Positions 47,026 to 58,909 of a stretch of 64,000 nt of DNA are shown here, piece by piece. Location: assembly GCF_047948215.1 (NCBI RefSeq), contig NC_134456.1:205576036-205640035 (forward strand), written 5' to 3'. Numbering within the stretch: the stretch's first letter is position 1; each line of letters begins with the position of its first letter. Source of the DNA: Lycorma delicatula (lineage: Eukaryota; Arthropoda; Insecta; Hemiptera; Fulgoridae). The notes beneath the pieces were generated by a model. It was given only the letters and a program-made list of their open reading frames with translations, searched no databases and was not told where the DNA came from. Both the position numbers and the translations under genes were made by a program.

Positions 47026-48722
47026 CAGATGAGTAACATAAAACTGAACCCATAACATAACCACTGCAGAATCAGTAGGTTATGTTAGAATGAAATTTAT
47101 GAGTGACACGGATAAATTAAATTAAAAAAAACATAAAATGTAATTTAAATGTTACATTTATTTATCTTACTGTTACAAAGATGTTCAAAATGGCACCCTG
47201 GGTATCGATGCACTTTTGTGCTCGACTGATCATATTGAGAGTCGTCTGATGCAAAACATTGTTATCAACTGCATTGATTTCTTGTTGAATGTTCATTTTA
47301 GTTCATCAATATTGTGGGGGTTAGATGCATAAACTCTCTCCTTTATGTAGCGCCAAAGGAAAAAATCGCAAGTAGACAACTCTGGGGAATGTGGAGGCTA
47401 TCATCCTCTGCTGACAGCTTGTTCATTAGTGAAAGTTGCATAAATGCGATCCATTGAAATGTTCAATGTGTGACATGTTGCTCCGTCTTGTTGGAAGAAG
47501 CAAGAAGCTGTATTCTTTTTCATTATCAGTTAATCGTGCTTAGAATTCTTTGAAAATTGTGAGGTAAGCTTGTTTATTGACAGTCCAGTCAAAAAATATT
47601 GGTCCCACTATACAATTACTTTTCTTTTTCCTGTTTATCCTCCGGTAACTACCGTTTAGATAATTCTTCAGAGGATGAATGAGGATGATATATATGAGTG
47701 TAAATGAAGTGTAGTCTTGTACATTCTCAGTTCGACTATTCCTGAGATGTGTGGTTAATTGAGACCCAATCACCAAAGAACACCAGTATCCACGATCTAG
47801 TATTCAAATCCATGTAAAAATAACTGGCTTTACTAGGACTTGAACACTGTAACTCTCGACTTCCAAATCAGCTGATTTGGGAAGACGTGTTAACCACTAG
47901 ACCAACCCGGTGGGTTACTATACAATTACTGGAAATGGCATACCAGACACCAATTTTCTCATCGTGAAGTGGATGCTTAAATATCTTATGAGGATTCCTC
48001 GCCATCCAATACCTGGTGTTCTGTGAATTAACATGGCCAGATAAATGAAACAATGCCTCATCTGACATGAAATACGACATCGGGTTTATCTGCCCACCAT
48101 CAATGTTTTTGAGAAGTCAGTTGCAATAATCAAGTCGTTTTGGTTTGTCTGTCTCCTTCAGTTGTTGCACAGTTGTAATGTGGTATGGTTTCAATTTTAA
48201 TTCATGAAGAATTTTACGACAAGATGTGTATTTAACACCAGATTGTTGGGATAACTTGCATTGTGATTTTTTTAGACTGGCAGTAATTCTTCCATTCATT
48301 ATCAGCAATGTCCTGTGGAGTCCTAACAGAAGGTTGCCTATTTTGTTTTGAATTTGAAAACAAACCTGTTGTATATCATTTTTAATTAAATTGTTATGCT
48401 ACTCTTCACTGGGATACAGACATTCGGAAATTATTCTATGAATACTTGATATGATTCTTCAAATGATCCAGAACGAATGTAGGACTCAACTATAGCTACT
48501 CTCTCCTGGATTGAATAATGTATTTTATGCAAACACAACTGCACTCACAATACTGTACTGCAACAAAATGTATACTACACTGACACATAACCACCTCACA
48601 AACAGCACTAGATGGCAACAATCTGTAGTAACATATACATCCACTAGTCGCACTAGTTGTGTGCGTTTCATAGTGTTGGGTAGCGGTTTCATTATGGGTT
48701 CGGTTTTATGTTGCTCACCCTG
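47026..48722 (-). mobile_element. Tc1/mariner-type element E just downstream of SGSH, split by a SINE
   Basis: The TIRs are imperfect but long: from 47026, CAGATGAGTAACATAAAACT then GAACCCATAA; from 48722 inward, CAGGGTGAGCAACATAAAAC then CGAACCCATAA. The minus strand encodes a transposase of the type with MSDEALFHLSGHVNSQNTRY (first catalytic aspartate, 48080-48000) and, near the left end, LSTCDFFLWRYIKERVYASN (third-aspartate region, about 47370). Frames are broken. SINE copy D (47607-47930) is inserted in the middle. Without the SINE and one target copy it would be about 1.39 kb, a normal length. Confidence 0.8.
47607..47930 (-). mobile_element. tRNA-derived SINE, copy D, nested in element E with 14-bp TSD
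   Basis: The body 47621-47916 is exactly 296 bp, like copy C, and is flanked by identical ACTATACAATTACT (47607-47620 and 47917-47930). On its own strand it has TGGTCTAGTGGTTAACACG (A-box region), GTTCAAGTCC (B box) and CTAGATCGTGGATACTGGTG. This is the best-preserved tRNA-like head in the window. Confidence 0.93.
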
Positions 48723-49495
48723 TAAAAGTGTTTCTACTTTATTCTAAGATAGAAATAAATGTTAAAGTCTGTTGTTTTGATTACTTATTTCTTTGTGGCT
48801 TTGTACTTTATAAGATTCACCAATTGACGGTTTACTTTAACATTCATTTATTCCTTCATTAAATATGTCCATTTTTCATGAATTATTTTTTTTGCTTTTA
48901 ATTTTATTACTGTAATATTTATTGTGCACCTAATGTTTTTTTGTGATTTGTTATCAGAAAATAACCATATCTTTAAAAGAATACTGTTTTAAAATTATTT
49001 TAAATTAATACACACTTTTATACAAAATTCTTGAAGTATTTTTAGATATTTAAGGTCATATCACCTAGTAAAAATACTTGAAATACATGTGAATATTTAC
49101 TGGAATCTAGAGAAAGCAAGCATCTAGAGAACATGCTTCATAGTTTGCAAGTTCTGAACACGCAATTGAAGAATACAGAAAGGCTTTGATTCATCTCATC
49201 AATTTATTTCTGAAAATGTGAGATAAAACTCTAGAAACAAAAAATAATTATTTATTTGACCTTCTTTTATAGGCTACCACACAAATAAAATTACTAAATT
49301 TTATTCTGTATGAGAGATGAATTTTTGTAACAAGAAAACCACCTTGATTGGGATTTAATCCTAAAACCATCTGGATGAAAGGCAGAAATATTGTTGCTCC
49401 CTCACGGAGGCCGCTTAAAATAACATGGTAACGGTAATAATTGAATTCAATTTAATTCAAATTATTTTATTTACTGTAATACAAATTTCAATACT
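48723..49495. other. Spacer downstream of element E
   Basis: A canonical AATAAA (48754-48759) lies just outside the element. It might be an ancestral or alternative SGSH poly(A) signal. Otherwise the stretch is AT-rich without recognised content. Confidence 0.35.
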
Positions 49496-50275
49496 GCTAG
49501 ATAAATTTTACCAGGACAACAAAAGATACACTAAAAATGCTTCTCAATTCAATATGAAACAGTCCTAATAGATTGTTGCTGAGTGGCTTCAACGACACAT
49601 GGCACCTTAAAACCTTGTGGTAGCGCTGAAAAGGGCTGTTTGAGATTTCTGGATTGATGGCTCTGAAAAGGATCATTTGTGTGTTTTGTGGGGTATCCCT
49701 GAGAAGAGTTTTGGCTGTAGTCATGAAGTTGCAGCTCATCTGTTGGAATCTGACCGAGCTTCTCAGTGGCAGTTGGGTCCCCACGGCAGCATGGCCTCCA
49801 GAGCCCCACAGTGTCGGGTTGGCATCAGTCATATTCCTCAGGTGCAGCTGAAGTGATTCTCCCCAAGCAACCCCATGCTGGGCCGGCTTCTGCTAATGGT
49901 CCTGTTGATTGGCTTGCTGGCCAGGGTGCTTAAAGCCCAGCAAGCTGAGATGGGAAGATAGCATTCACGCCCAGCGGCTCCGTTGGCGAGCTGGCCAGGC
50001 TTGCTGCTTCTGCGAGGATGTTGGCGTCTGCCAAGAGGTCCTATGTTGGGGTGACCAGGGACTTCTTTCTTCTTCAGCCAGTAGTCAGCGACGAATTGAA
50101 AATTTGTTCTGTCATTTGCTCTTTTACAGGTGCCTGTGAGTGGTGGGGCTGCTGTGATGCAAGAGTTGCGAGGTCAGCTAGCTTAGTGGGAGTGGTGCAT
50201 GTGCAGACATGTACGTATACTGTGCTCCTGTTGACATCTGAATGGCTAGCATTGCACTCACTGATATGAAGCTTG
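49496..50275. other. GC-rich island of unknown nature
   Basis: About 780 bp have clearly higher GC than the flanks (for example 49780-50060, with GCCGGCTTCTGCTAATGGTC and CTGGCCAGGCTTGCTGCTTC). Overlapping open frames exist on both strands (minus 49497-49832 and 49549-49809; plus 49909-50139 and 50018-50269). None has a domain I recognise, and several frames being open together is expected from GC content. It could be an exon-rich or retrocopied transcript, a UTR, or a TE segment. Confidence 0.4.
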
Positions 50276-51500
50276 GCATGTACATGGCAACAAGCAAAAA
50301 TGTTTTTACACTCTGTAAAATATCTAAATATTTAAAATATTTTTATAAAACTAAATGAAAAGTAAGAAAAATACTCAGTCAGAGACTGTCAACTCTCCAA
50401 AATTATTTTATAAACTTATAAAATATTTTCAAATATATTACTAAACTAAACCATTCCAGATACTGTTGGTACTTAAAATCTATGTGCATACAAAAAATAA
50501 ATATGACATAGTCACATGTAACTAGAATGAAAAGCAAAAATATTTCTATATAACCAAATACTCTTAATTACTTGAAATGCCACAAAAAAATATATACATG
50601 TACAGTGATAGGTCCCAGGGGATGGAACCTTGGCCACCCCAAAGGGCCTTGCATTTTAAAAACCCAGTTGAAAAGAATTGAAACATTTTACCTATATTGT
50701 ATTGTCAAAATAATCAATTGCAACTCTGTAATTAAAATGAATATATATATTTTTTCTTAATAGGTAATTAAGAGAAGCTGATGGTACTTGCTCTAATGCA
50801 TATTCATAATGACATGGAAATTGATATAGAACATTATATTTTACTAATAAATTATGCTTTCTGTTGGGAATAGAAGCCCTTGATAATGATGTTAGACCTG
50901 TTGAACTATGTATATATCATGGATTCATGATATTAACTGGTGCATAAGTAACCATTTAAGTTCCATGCAAAATTGAAGATATAACAACCGACTAAGGAGA
51001 TGAAAACAATGCCCCTTACACATTAATTACATTGTAAGGACATGTACTGGTAAAAACAATTTTCCAATTTTTATAACTGCATTACCTATAACAGAAAGAT
51101 TCAGTAGAATATTAACCTAATTATGAAAGTTAATTATACAACAAGACCTATTAAGAAACTACGAAATAACAATATTAACATATTATTTGTTTAAAACAAT
51201 TATCTTGTTACCATATAGTCAGGATAAACATACAATTGTACTTTATAAGACAATCAACCATCCAAACATTCTAAAAACAATTTAAGAATAATGTTACGAT
51301 TATTATTAATACGTAACTTTTTTTTGAAAAATCATTAATGTTTTAATAGATTACTTAATTTTTCAAATAAATTAAGGATAACATTTTAGGAATGAGAATG
51401 AGAAGTAGTATTTAAAAATGTTAGTAACTCAAATTCACTTAATTTAATTTTGTTGTAGATTTCCAACAACAAAAGAATTTTTTAATATAAATAACTAATC
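50276..51500. other. AT-rich spacer, nothing recognised
   Basis: No coding relics, TIRs or structured repeats were found between the GC-rich island and mariner F. Confidence 0.4.
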
Positions 51501-52831
51501 TATGAGAAGTTGTCTCTAAAGTAAAGACCATTTCATTGTAAAAAAAAAATTATTTTGAAAACTTTATAAGTATTTTTTATTTCTCTTAAACTAAATACCT
51601 TATACTACTTCACTATACTTTGCCATATTAGTTAAGACATTATCGTAGCTACACACCAGCTTCAACAAACCCTCATCATATTCTTCTGCTACCAGTCCAT
51701 TTAGCCACTGATTAACAGCATTTTTAAGTTCATCGTCACCCGTGAATTGCGTACCATTCAAAAATTCTTTCAATTTTAAACAAATGGTAATCAGAAGGAG
51801 TTAAGTCCAGAATATATGGTGGGTGATTGATCATAAATTTCCCATCCAAATATTCTCAGTAAATCACGTGACGGACCCGCAACATGTGAACATGCATTAT
51901 TGTGCAGCAGGACAACATCATCGGTCAGCCGCCCATGTCACCGATTTTGAATGGCGCACCATAACTTATGTAGAGTTTTGCGGTAGGCTTCTGCATTTAT
52001 AGTCGTTCCACACAGCATGAACTCAATCGGCAGTATGCTAAACCAATCCCAAAAGACTGTGGCCATGAGTTTGCGTCCAAATAGCTGTGGCTTGAACTTT
52101 ATTGGCCTGATTGGTGATTGAGGATGACACCATCCATTTGACTGCTGTTTTTTCTCGTGTGTAATACAAAATCGATGTTTCATTGCCAGTAACAGCTGAA
52201 TTCACCTTTTTCTGTGTGTTGCATCAAAAATTCCAAAGCCGATCCCATTTGGATTTTTTTGTGACATTCCGTGTGTAACATTTTTTTGTGACAAGACGTG
52301 CAGCACCCGATGTGCACAAACCCTTTTGAAGCCTAAATTGTCATGAACAATGCAATTGATAACAGCTCTTGAAACATCAGGAAAAGAAGGGCCAGGTCAG
52401 AAATCGTTCAGCGACGATCTTTTCTGATTTCATCATCAACAAGTCCTCTGTGATTATCAAGGGCCTCCCCGAACGTTCTTCATTGTGCCCATTAATTCTG
52501 TTATTTCTAAACCTTTCACACCATTTTCGGATGTTTCTTTCATTCATTACATTATCACCATACACAGCAACCAACTCCCTATGAATTTCAGCTGGCTTAA
52601 CATTTTGATGGTTTAAAAAATGTATGATTCCACTTATTTCATAGTTGGTGGCAACATCAGTTTTCCTATTCATTTTATAATGTAATAATTCGCATATAAT
52701 CGAAGATAATACAATGTGACAACTTACAGACAACAATTCAATGTGTACATTACCAGCGTGGCCATGAACAACACAGGTTTGCCAACTTTAAGGAGAGAAA
52801 TTTCATAGTGGTTTTAGAGATATCCCTTGTA
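51501..52831 (-). mobile_element. Mariner copy F, full length, dead
   Basis: The right end (TACAAGGGATATCTCTAAAA read inward from 52831) and the left end (GAGAAGTTGTCTCTAAAGT, about 51504) share TCTCTAAA as a decayed TIR. The minus strand begins MNRKTDVATNYEISGIIHFL (start at 52673), continues with the HTH (EIHRELVAVYGDNVMNERNI, RKWCERF), ERSGRPLIITEDLL, then in other frames KPQLFGRKLMATVFWDWFSI and GTTINAEAYRKTLHKLWCAI (51938-52183). It ends EEYDEGLLKLVCSYDNVLTN at about 51640. The N-terminal DNA-binding region is intact and the catalytic half is broken. Confidence 0.82.
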
Positions 52832-53178
52832 CATTCTATTATATAAATATAATTACGCCAATTATAAAGTTGCCCACAGTAGTATTTTTAAGAATTGGTA
52901 CCTGTATAATCAAATTAAAACAAAAAAATAATTTTTAAATTTATTTTTCAAATAGACAAATATATTTTACTGCACATCATTAACGTGATGTTCCGGTAAT
53001 TCTACAAATCTTATGAGAAATGAAAAAAAAAACAAAAGGAATTAGAATTATTTTTGTTATTTGGGAAGCACCACCACCAGTGATAATAAATGTGCCACAG
53101 AAGTAAAAAGAAGAATAGCGCTGGCATAACGAGCTTTGCAGAATAAAAAGAATATACTGACTGATAATCATATGAGTA

Positions 53179-54466
53179 CGAGGTGTGTGAGAAAAGTAAT
53201 GAGACTGACTTTTTACTTACCAAAGTTTTTATTTTTTTCAAACAACAATATTATCCCCTTCAAAGTAGTTCCCTTGGGCAGATATACACTGGCGGAGTCG
53301 TTGTTCCCACTCCTGGTAGCAGCGCTGGAAGGCTTCAACTGGTAGGGGTTTTTAACTGGTTGGTCAAAGTCTTTTGAATGTTCTCCAGAGTTCCAAAATG
53401 ACGTCCTTTTAAGACATGTTTCAATTTCAGGAAAAGGAAAAAGTCACAAGAACTCAAATCAGGTGAATAGGGGGGTTGAGGAACCGTAGGAATGCGTTTT
53501 GAGGTCAAAAATTCCCTGATGGAAATGGCCGTGTGACACGGGTCATTGTCATGATGAAGCATCCTCTTGTCTGCAATGTCTGGTCTCATGCGAATCAGTC
53601 TTTTCCTGAGCCTTTCAAGGACACCTTTGTAAAACACTTGGTTGACAGTTTGTCCTGGAGGAACAAATTCTTTATGCACGATACCCCAACTGTCAAAAAA
53701 GCAAATCAGCATGGTTTTGATCTTTGATTTGCTCATTTCACATATTTTTGGTCGAGAAGATGACAGAGTGTGCCACTCTTCGCCAAGATTAAATATCCAG
53801 GATTCATCACCTGTGATCACACAATTGAAGAATTCTTGGTCATTGTCAATCCTCTCGAGAAGATCAACACACATGTTTCTTCGATTGTCCTTCTGTTCCA
53901 TTATGAGGTTTTTCGGCACCAATTTCACACAAATCTTTTGCATGTCCAAATCATCTGTCAAATTTTTATGTACGGTGAAAGTGTTTAAATTTAACTGTTC
54001 ACTCATCATTCTTATTGTTAAACGACAGTCTGATCTTACAAGAACCCTCACACGCTCAACGTTTTCATCAGATTTTGAAGTTGAAGGTCTCCCTGAGCGA
54101 GGTTGATCCTCAACATGTTCTTGGCCTTCCAAAAATGATTTGTGCCAGTGGAAAACTTGTGCTCTTGATAAGCAATGTTCCCCATAGGCCTGTTTCAACT
54201 TTTCAAAGGTCACACTCGTGGATTCCCCAAGTTTAACACAAAACTTGATTGCACTACGTTACTCTAAATTTCAATGCTCCATTTTCATAACACACAACAC
54301 AACAAAAACACAACTTCACTGATGGTGCTGTCAAAAATAATGTGTTGGCTGAATGGAGTTGAAACTCGTACTGAGCATGTGGAAGGAATGAACACAGACC
54401 GGTAGACATAGCATTGCCAGATCGCTTGCAGTGTTAACAATCTCATTACTTTTCTCACACACCTCG
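53179..54466 (-). mobile_element. Mariner copy G, 1288 bp, perfect 26-bp TIRs
   Basis: The first 26 bp (53179-53204, CGAGGTGTGTGAGAAAAGTA...) and last 26 bp (54441-54466) are exact inverted repeats, flanked by TA on both sides (53177-53178, 54467-54468). It is the least decayed mariner here. The flanking sequence is one LINE frame interrupted by the element, which confirms the borders independently. Confidence 0.95.
53238..54282 (-). pseudogene. Mariner transposase (DD34D), three lesions from intact
   Basis: The likely start is the ATG at 54282 (MEH...). In-frame TGA and TAA occur at codons 4 and 8. Then 54213-53335 is open for 292 codons, followed by a frameshift at about 53350 (one extra base in a run of C), after which EAFQRCYQEWEQRLRQCI, YFEGDNIVV ends at the stop 53238. 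The HTH region includes LSRAQVFHWHKSFLEGQEHV. RSGRPSTSKSDENVERVRVL is the linker. Catalytic aspartates are present in VITGDESWIF, LHHDNDPCHT and YSPDLSSCDFFLF, with exactly 34 residues between the second and third. Despite intact active-site residues, the two early stops and the late frameshift argue that this copy is inactive. Confidence 0.92.
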
Positions 54467-54845
54467 TATGTAAGGAAACAGTTTGCTAAAACTTATGTCT
54501 GGAGTGTTCTAACTTATGGTTGTGAAACATGACGCTTGGAAAAGAAAAAAGAAGAAGACTGGAAGCAGTGGAAATGTGGATTTGGAGGAGAATAACAAGA
54601 ACAATCTGGGTGGATAGAAAAAGAAATGATCAAGTGAATGTGAGGAGATCCTTGCTAAATGTTATATGAAGAAGAAGAGCGAAATTGATAGGACATGTAA
54701 TACAACACGACCAGTTCTCGATGAATATATTTGAGGGCAAGGTTTTGGGTAAGAAACCGAGAGCAACCATCATCAAAAATACTAAAGAAGAAGACCTTGG
54801 TTCATATAATGACTTGAAGAGAGAAGCGAAATGAGAGTGATGTGG

Positions 54846-56580
54846 CTAAATCGAAAAGGCATAGCCTTTAGTGAATGATGATCTTCATCATTGTTAACGT
54901 TAACTACACAATAATATATACATTATTTGGTATAATTTGCTTAATAGCAAACCTAGCAAATATTTTAATTTTAGTTAATCATTTTACTGCTAGAATTTGT
55001 GTAATAGTTATATCTAAAAGTTATACATATGATTTAGCTAACCTTGTAAATATTTAATAAATCATTTTTATACTTTTACTACCATAAACAAAAAAATCAT
55101 GAAGTCATTATAAAATGACTTCACTAATTCTACCAAAAATATTAACATTTAATTTAAATCATATTAATTCATAGAAGTTAAAAATGTGTCCTGTTTTGAG
55201 CTTACTATCAGTGTAATATGGAATTATTTCCTTAGGATTTCTTAGTTTTGACAAAAGATTTGTCATATTGTAATATCAGAATAATTTTTGTTTGTTAACA
55301 GAATCTCATTCTTTAATAAACATGAAAGTGGTATTTCAATATGCGCTTCATTATGAAATTTAGAAGTTATTTATTGTATTTTGTATAGTATAGTTCTAAT
55401 GATTTAGTAAAGGAAACGGACTACAAAATATTAAACATCTCTATCAAAATCATTTAATTTAATTGAAATTAAAGATTATAATTCAAGCCTACAGAAAATT
55501 TAACCAACAAATCTTGAAAACAATTCACAATAAGTATTCTCAAACAAACAACCTCTCCTAGAAGTTTTTGAGAACATTTCTCCATTAGGTAACATGTTAA
55601 ATATTTTTGGGAAAGTAAAAATGTTTAAAGAGATTTTTAAACTTGGGAACTCAGTTATTTTTCAACTTGGGAACAGGGAACTCAGTTATGTTACATATAT
55701 GTAATGTAATGTATTATATTTTTAAAAAATAAACAGTTACGGAACTCTACAATTACGAATATAATCTTTGTGAATATAATTTTCATAATTTTAAACAATT
55801 ACGAAGATTTTAAATCATTTCATGAAACATACATGTGAAATTTGGCCATAAAATTTCATCATATGAAATGAATGATACGGTTTATGAAAAGGTTTTTTTA
55901 ATGAAAATATTATAGGATGAAAATTGTAATACTGGATTATTATTTTAAGTAAGAAAAAAACATAAATTACGTTAATTTTGGAAAAAACTTTAAACAATTT
56001 CTCCATTATATTAAATAAGTACTTCATTTTTACATAGGAGATTATTTTTTTTTTAAATAAGTAGTTAACGATGTATTATTACCATTTTATTAATTTTTAG
56101 TATTTGTTTTAACTTTCCGGAAGCTAAATTATATCTGAACCCCCTTATATGGATGTTAACATCAGAACTTAGAGTTAACACTAAAATAAAACTGCTCTCT
56201 GCAATAGAATTTGGTAACAAAACAGGAAAGAAAGACAAAGGTTTGCAGAAACAATTTGTTATGTAAGTCTGTTGTAGATATTTGCTTTTACTTTGAATAA
56301 AAATGTAATAACATAAATAAAAACTTTCTTTCTTGCACCTAGATTAAAATACATCACATTGAATTAATAAAATACTCCTCTTTTCAGTTACGTTTTTTAA
56401 TGTTTGCTTAAAGGCAGTTCAAGAACCAGAAGGTTGGAGAAAAATAATAGCAACTGGGTTTTTACTTTTTTTAAGATTTACTTAAAAAAGTTGCCATTAT
56501 TTCTAAAACTGTAGAGGTGTAATATAATTCGTTTACAAACTGTTTATCAGTATTTAGTTAAAACTATGTTTGCAGAAAAT
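54846..56580. other. AT-rich region, nothing recognised
   Basis: There are short open frames only (for example 54875-55057), hydrophobic by base composition. No repeats or relics were supported. Confidence 0.4.
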
Positions 56581-56970
56581 TTCTTTATTGAGGAGCAACA
56601 TTAGTTTCTAAAAAGAAGGAATGTACATTGAGCTGCTGATACATTGTCAGCTCCTGCTTTCACTGATTATGAAAAGGCCTTCAGCCAAGAAAGAGGTAAA
56701 AATTGTATAATGTTCTGCTAGATATGGATATATACCTGAGCATTTAGTTGGATTATGGAGAGTTTATATAGAAATATGCATAAGATTGCTTATTTCCAAC
56801 AAAAACACAGGGAACTCAATTCCAGCAGTTCAGAATTACATTTTGTAGAAGAGGAAAATATATCAGAAGTTAGGCATTCATTAAATTTCTACAACCAAGG
56901 TGGAATTTTAATGAGCAAATTGAAGTTTGTCAATTATCAATACATTCTTGGTAAGACAGAAAGTAATTTA
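56580..56970 (+). pseudogene. LINE reverse-transcriptase scrap (RTE-like)
   Basis: The + strand reads NFFIEEQH.FLKRRNVH (normally EEQHGFR.GRS), then PAFTDYEKAFS (motif A region, FIDYEKAFD) and, in another frame, IMESLYRNMHKIAYFQQKHR (LYRN is the conserved stretch before RT motif B). The expected RQGC block does not follow. It is a short, decayed piece. Confidence 0.5.
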
Positions 56971-58905
56971 CAACCTGCAGTTTTCTCTCTCAGTACCATC
57001 CTAAGCATTCAAATTTAGTATATTTTGTGACAAAAACAAAATTCTGAAGTATATAGAAGTAAATCTAATAAGTATAAAAAAATCATAGATAACTGTTTCC
57101 TGGAACAACCTAGGGAAATCAATTTTCTTGACTGGCTGCAGTTTTTAGCAATAATAATGATATGGATCCAAACCTGTTCATATTTTAGAGTGTCGATAAT
57201 ACAGTAAGAAGAGTGCTGAAAAACCAGATTAGAAAGGAGACAATAGCATTTTATTAAATGATTTAAATTAATCCTTTATGATTTGATGACTTCAAGACAA
57301 CCAAAATGTTGGTTGTTATTTTACATATTATATAATCATTGCAGGCCTAATATGGAATGATTAGTAGTAAAATACAATAAATTTTCTGGTTATTAACAGT
57401 GAAAAAATAAATGGAAAAACTAGTGACTGTATACAGAAATCTGTGATTTTTTTACATTCATTTCATCTGTGAATAGCACAACCACTTTTGCTTTCAGTTG
57501 TCGTAGACCAAACAAAATCCAGTGTTTTATCATAGCCATTGTTTGACCCTAGATAATAAAGAAAAACGGGTTCTGGAAAAGACAAAACCATATTCCTTTA
57601 TAATCTGATGGTTCTGCAACATGTAAAATGTACCAGGGACAACACGGTAATTGATTGGTATGAAGTAAGAATAATATGCCAACATCTGAAGCCATGCTTA
57701 ATAAAGTGGTTTCTTTAGATTAGCAAAGTGACAGTACAAAGAACGGTTTTATTGAGATTATTGTGAGAATTTATTAATGACCATAGCATTCAGTACCATT
57801 TATAAATAATAAAATACTCCTTTATAATAGAATCTTTAATTTAAAAAAAAAAGAATTAGTTACAAATATGCTAACAAGATTGTTGAAAGCATTTTAAATC
57901 CTACTGTGGATTTGTTTGTAATAGTGTATCATATCATAAATTATATTAATTTTGCATGTATTTGTAAGTAACTTGTGTGTAGAGATTAACATTATTATAA
58001 TATCTCTTCACTGTTATGTGAAAATGTTCCAAGAAAATATTTATAATGATTATTTATCCTTATATATATATATATATATATAATTTGTATATATGGTATT
58101 CTTAATTTAGGTATGTATGTGAGTATATAATTTGAATGTATGTTGATAATAAAGTAATATTGGTAATAAAGTATTTAAACAAAAATGTCAATCCCAATTG
58201 CTGATACTAGACTGAATTAAACAACTAAAATTTCTAGAGTTAAAAATACTAAAATATAATCTCAATTTAGATAGTGAAAATTCTTCAAACTATATTGGAA
58301 ACCCATAAATACTATCATACACAATTCTTTCAGTTCCTTATATGCACTGCCTCAATATCTTTCAAAGTAGGTAAGATTATAATTTGTTGGGTTCAAGGTT
58401 ATTCAAAGGTTCAATGTTATAATTTGTTGGGTATTATAAAAGATGCAAAATAAGCCAGTTTTTACATCAGATCATGTACCCATGTGTGAAGTTTAAAGAA
58501 TGTCTAGTGTACACATACGAAGAACAGGTATGCAAAAATTATTCAGGACAAGGATGTTGATGAGTAAGGGGCTCAGCATCCAAACCAATCTATTACTCTG
58601 CCAACATTTTTTGTCTGTCCCTATTTCCGTTCCTTTTTGGATCATCAGTTATATAAAACTCTCCTTGCCTTCCTTCCACAATTGATTGTAGAGCATCCCA
58701 ACCAGTGCTCTGCCTAATTTCTTTTTTTATTCTTTATTACGAATGACTTAAAAGTTTTATTGTCTTGCTTGAGAATGGAGGACATGATAACAAACAAGGT
58801 TTTTGATTTGGATGTATTTATTTTAACTCAACTACTCAATATTTTTGCTAAGGTAAATCATTAATTATTCTTTCTTTTTTTGAGATTTATCTGACAATTA
58901 TTTTT
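56971..58905. other. AT-rich region, nothing recognised
   Basis: It contains a (TA)n tract at 58063-58082. No coding relic was identified. Confidence 0.4.
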
Positions 58906-58909
58906 TAAT

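Larger units (their letters stand above)
53040..54845 (+). mobile_element. LINE reverse-transcriptase tail, split by mariner G
   Basis: Left of the mariner the + strand reads CYLGSTTTSDNKCATEVKRR, IALA. RALQNKKNILTDNHMS. To its right it resumes RKQFAKTYVWSVLTYGCET, then in shifted frames RLEAVEMWIWRRITRTIWVD, AKLIGHVIQH and RATIIKN. This is the C-terminal domain of an RTE/BovB-type LINE ORF, related in layout to but not the same family as the copies in intron 5. The mariner therefore inserted into an older LINE fragment. Confidence 0.75.

Noticed and set aside
53642..54106. 154-codon + strand open frame
   Set aside because: It is the antisense of the mariner G transposase and has no independent domain.
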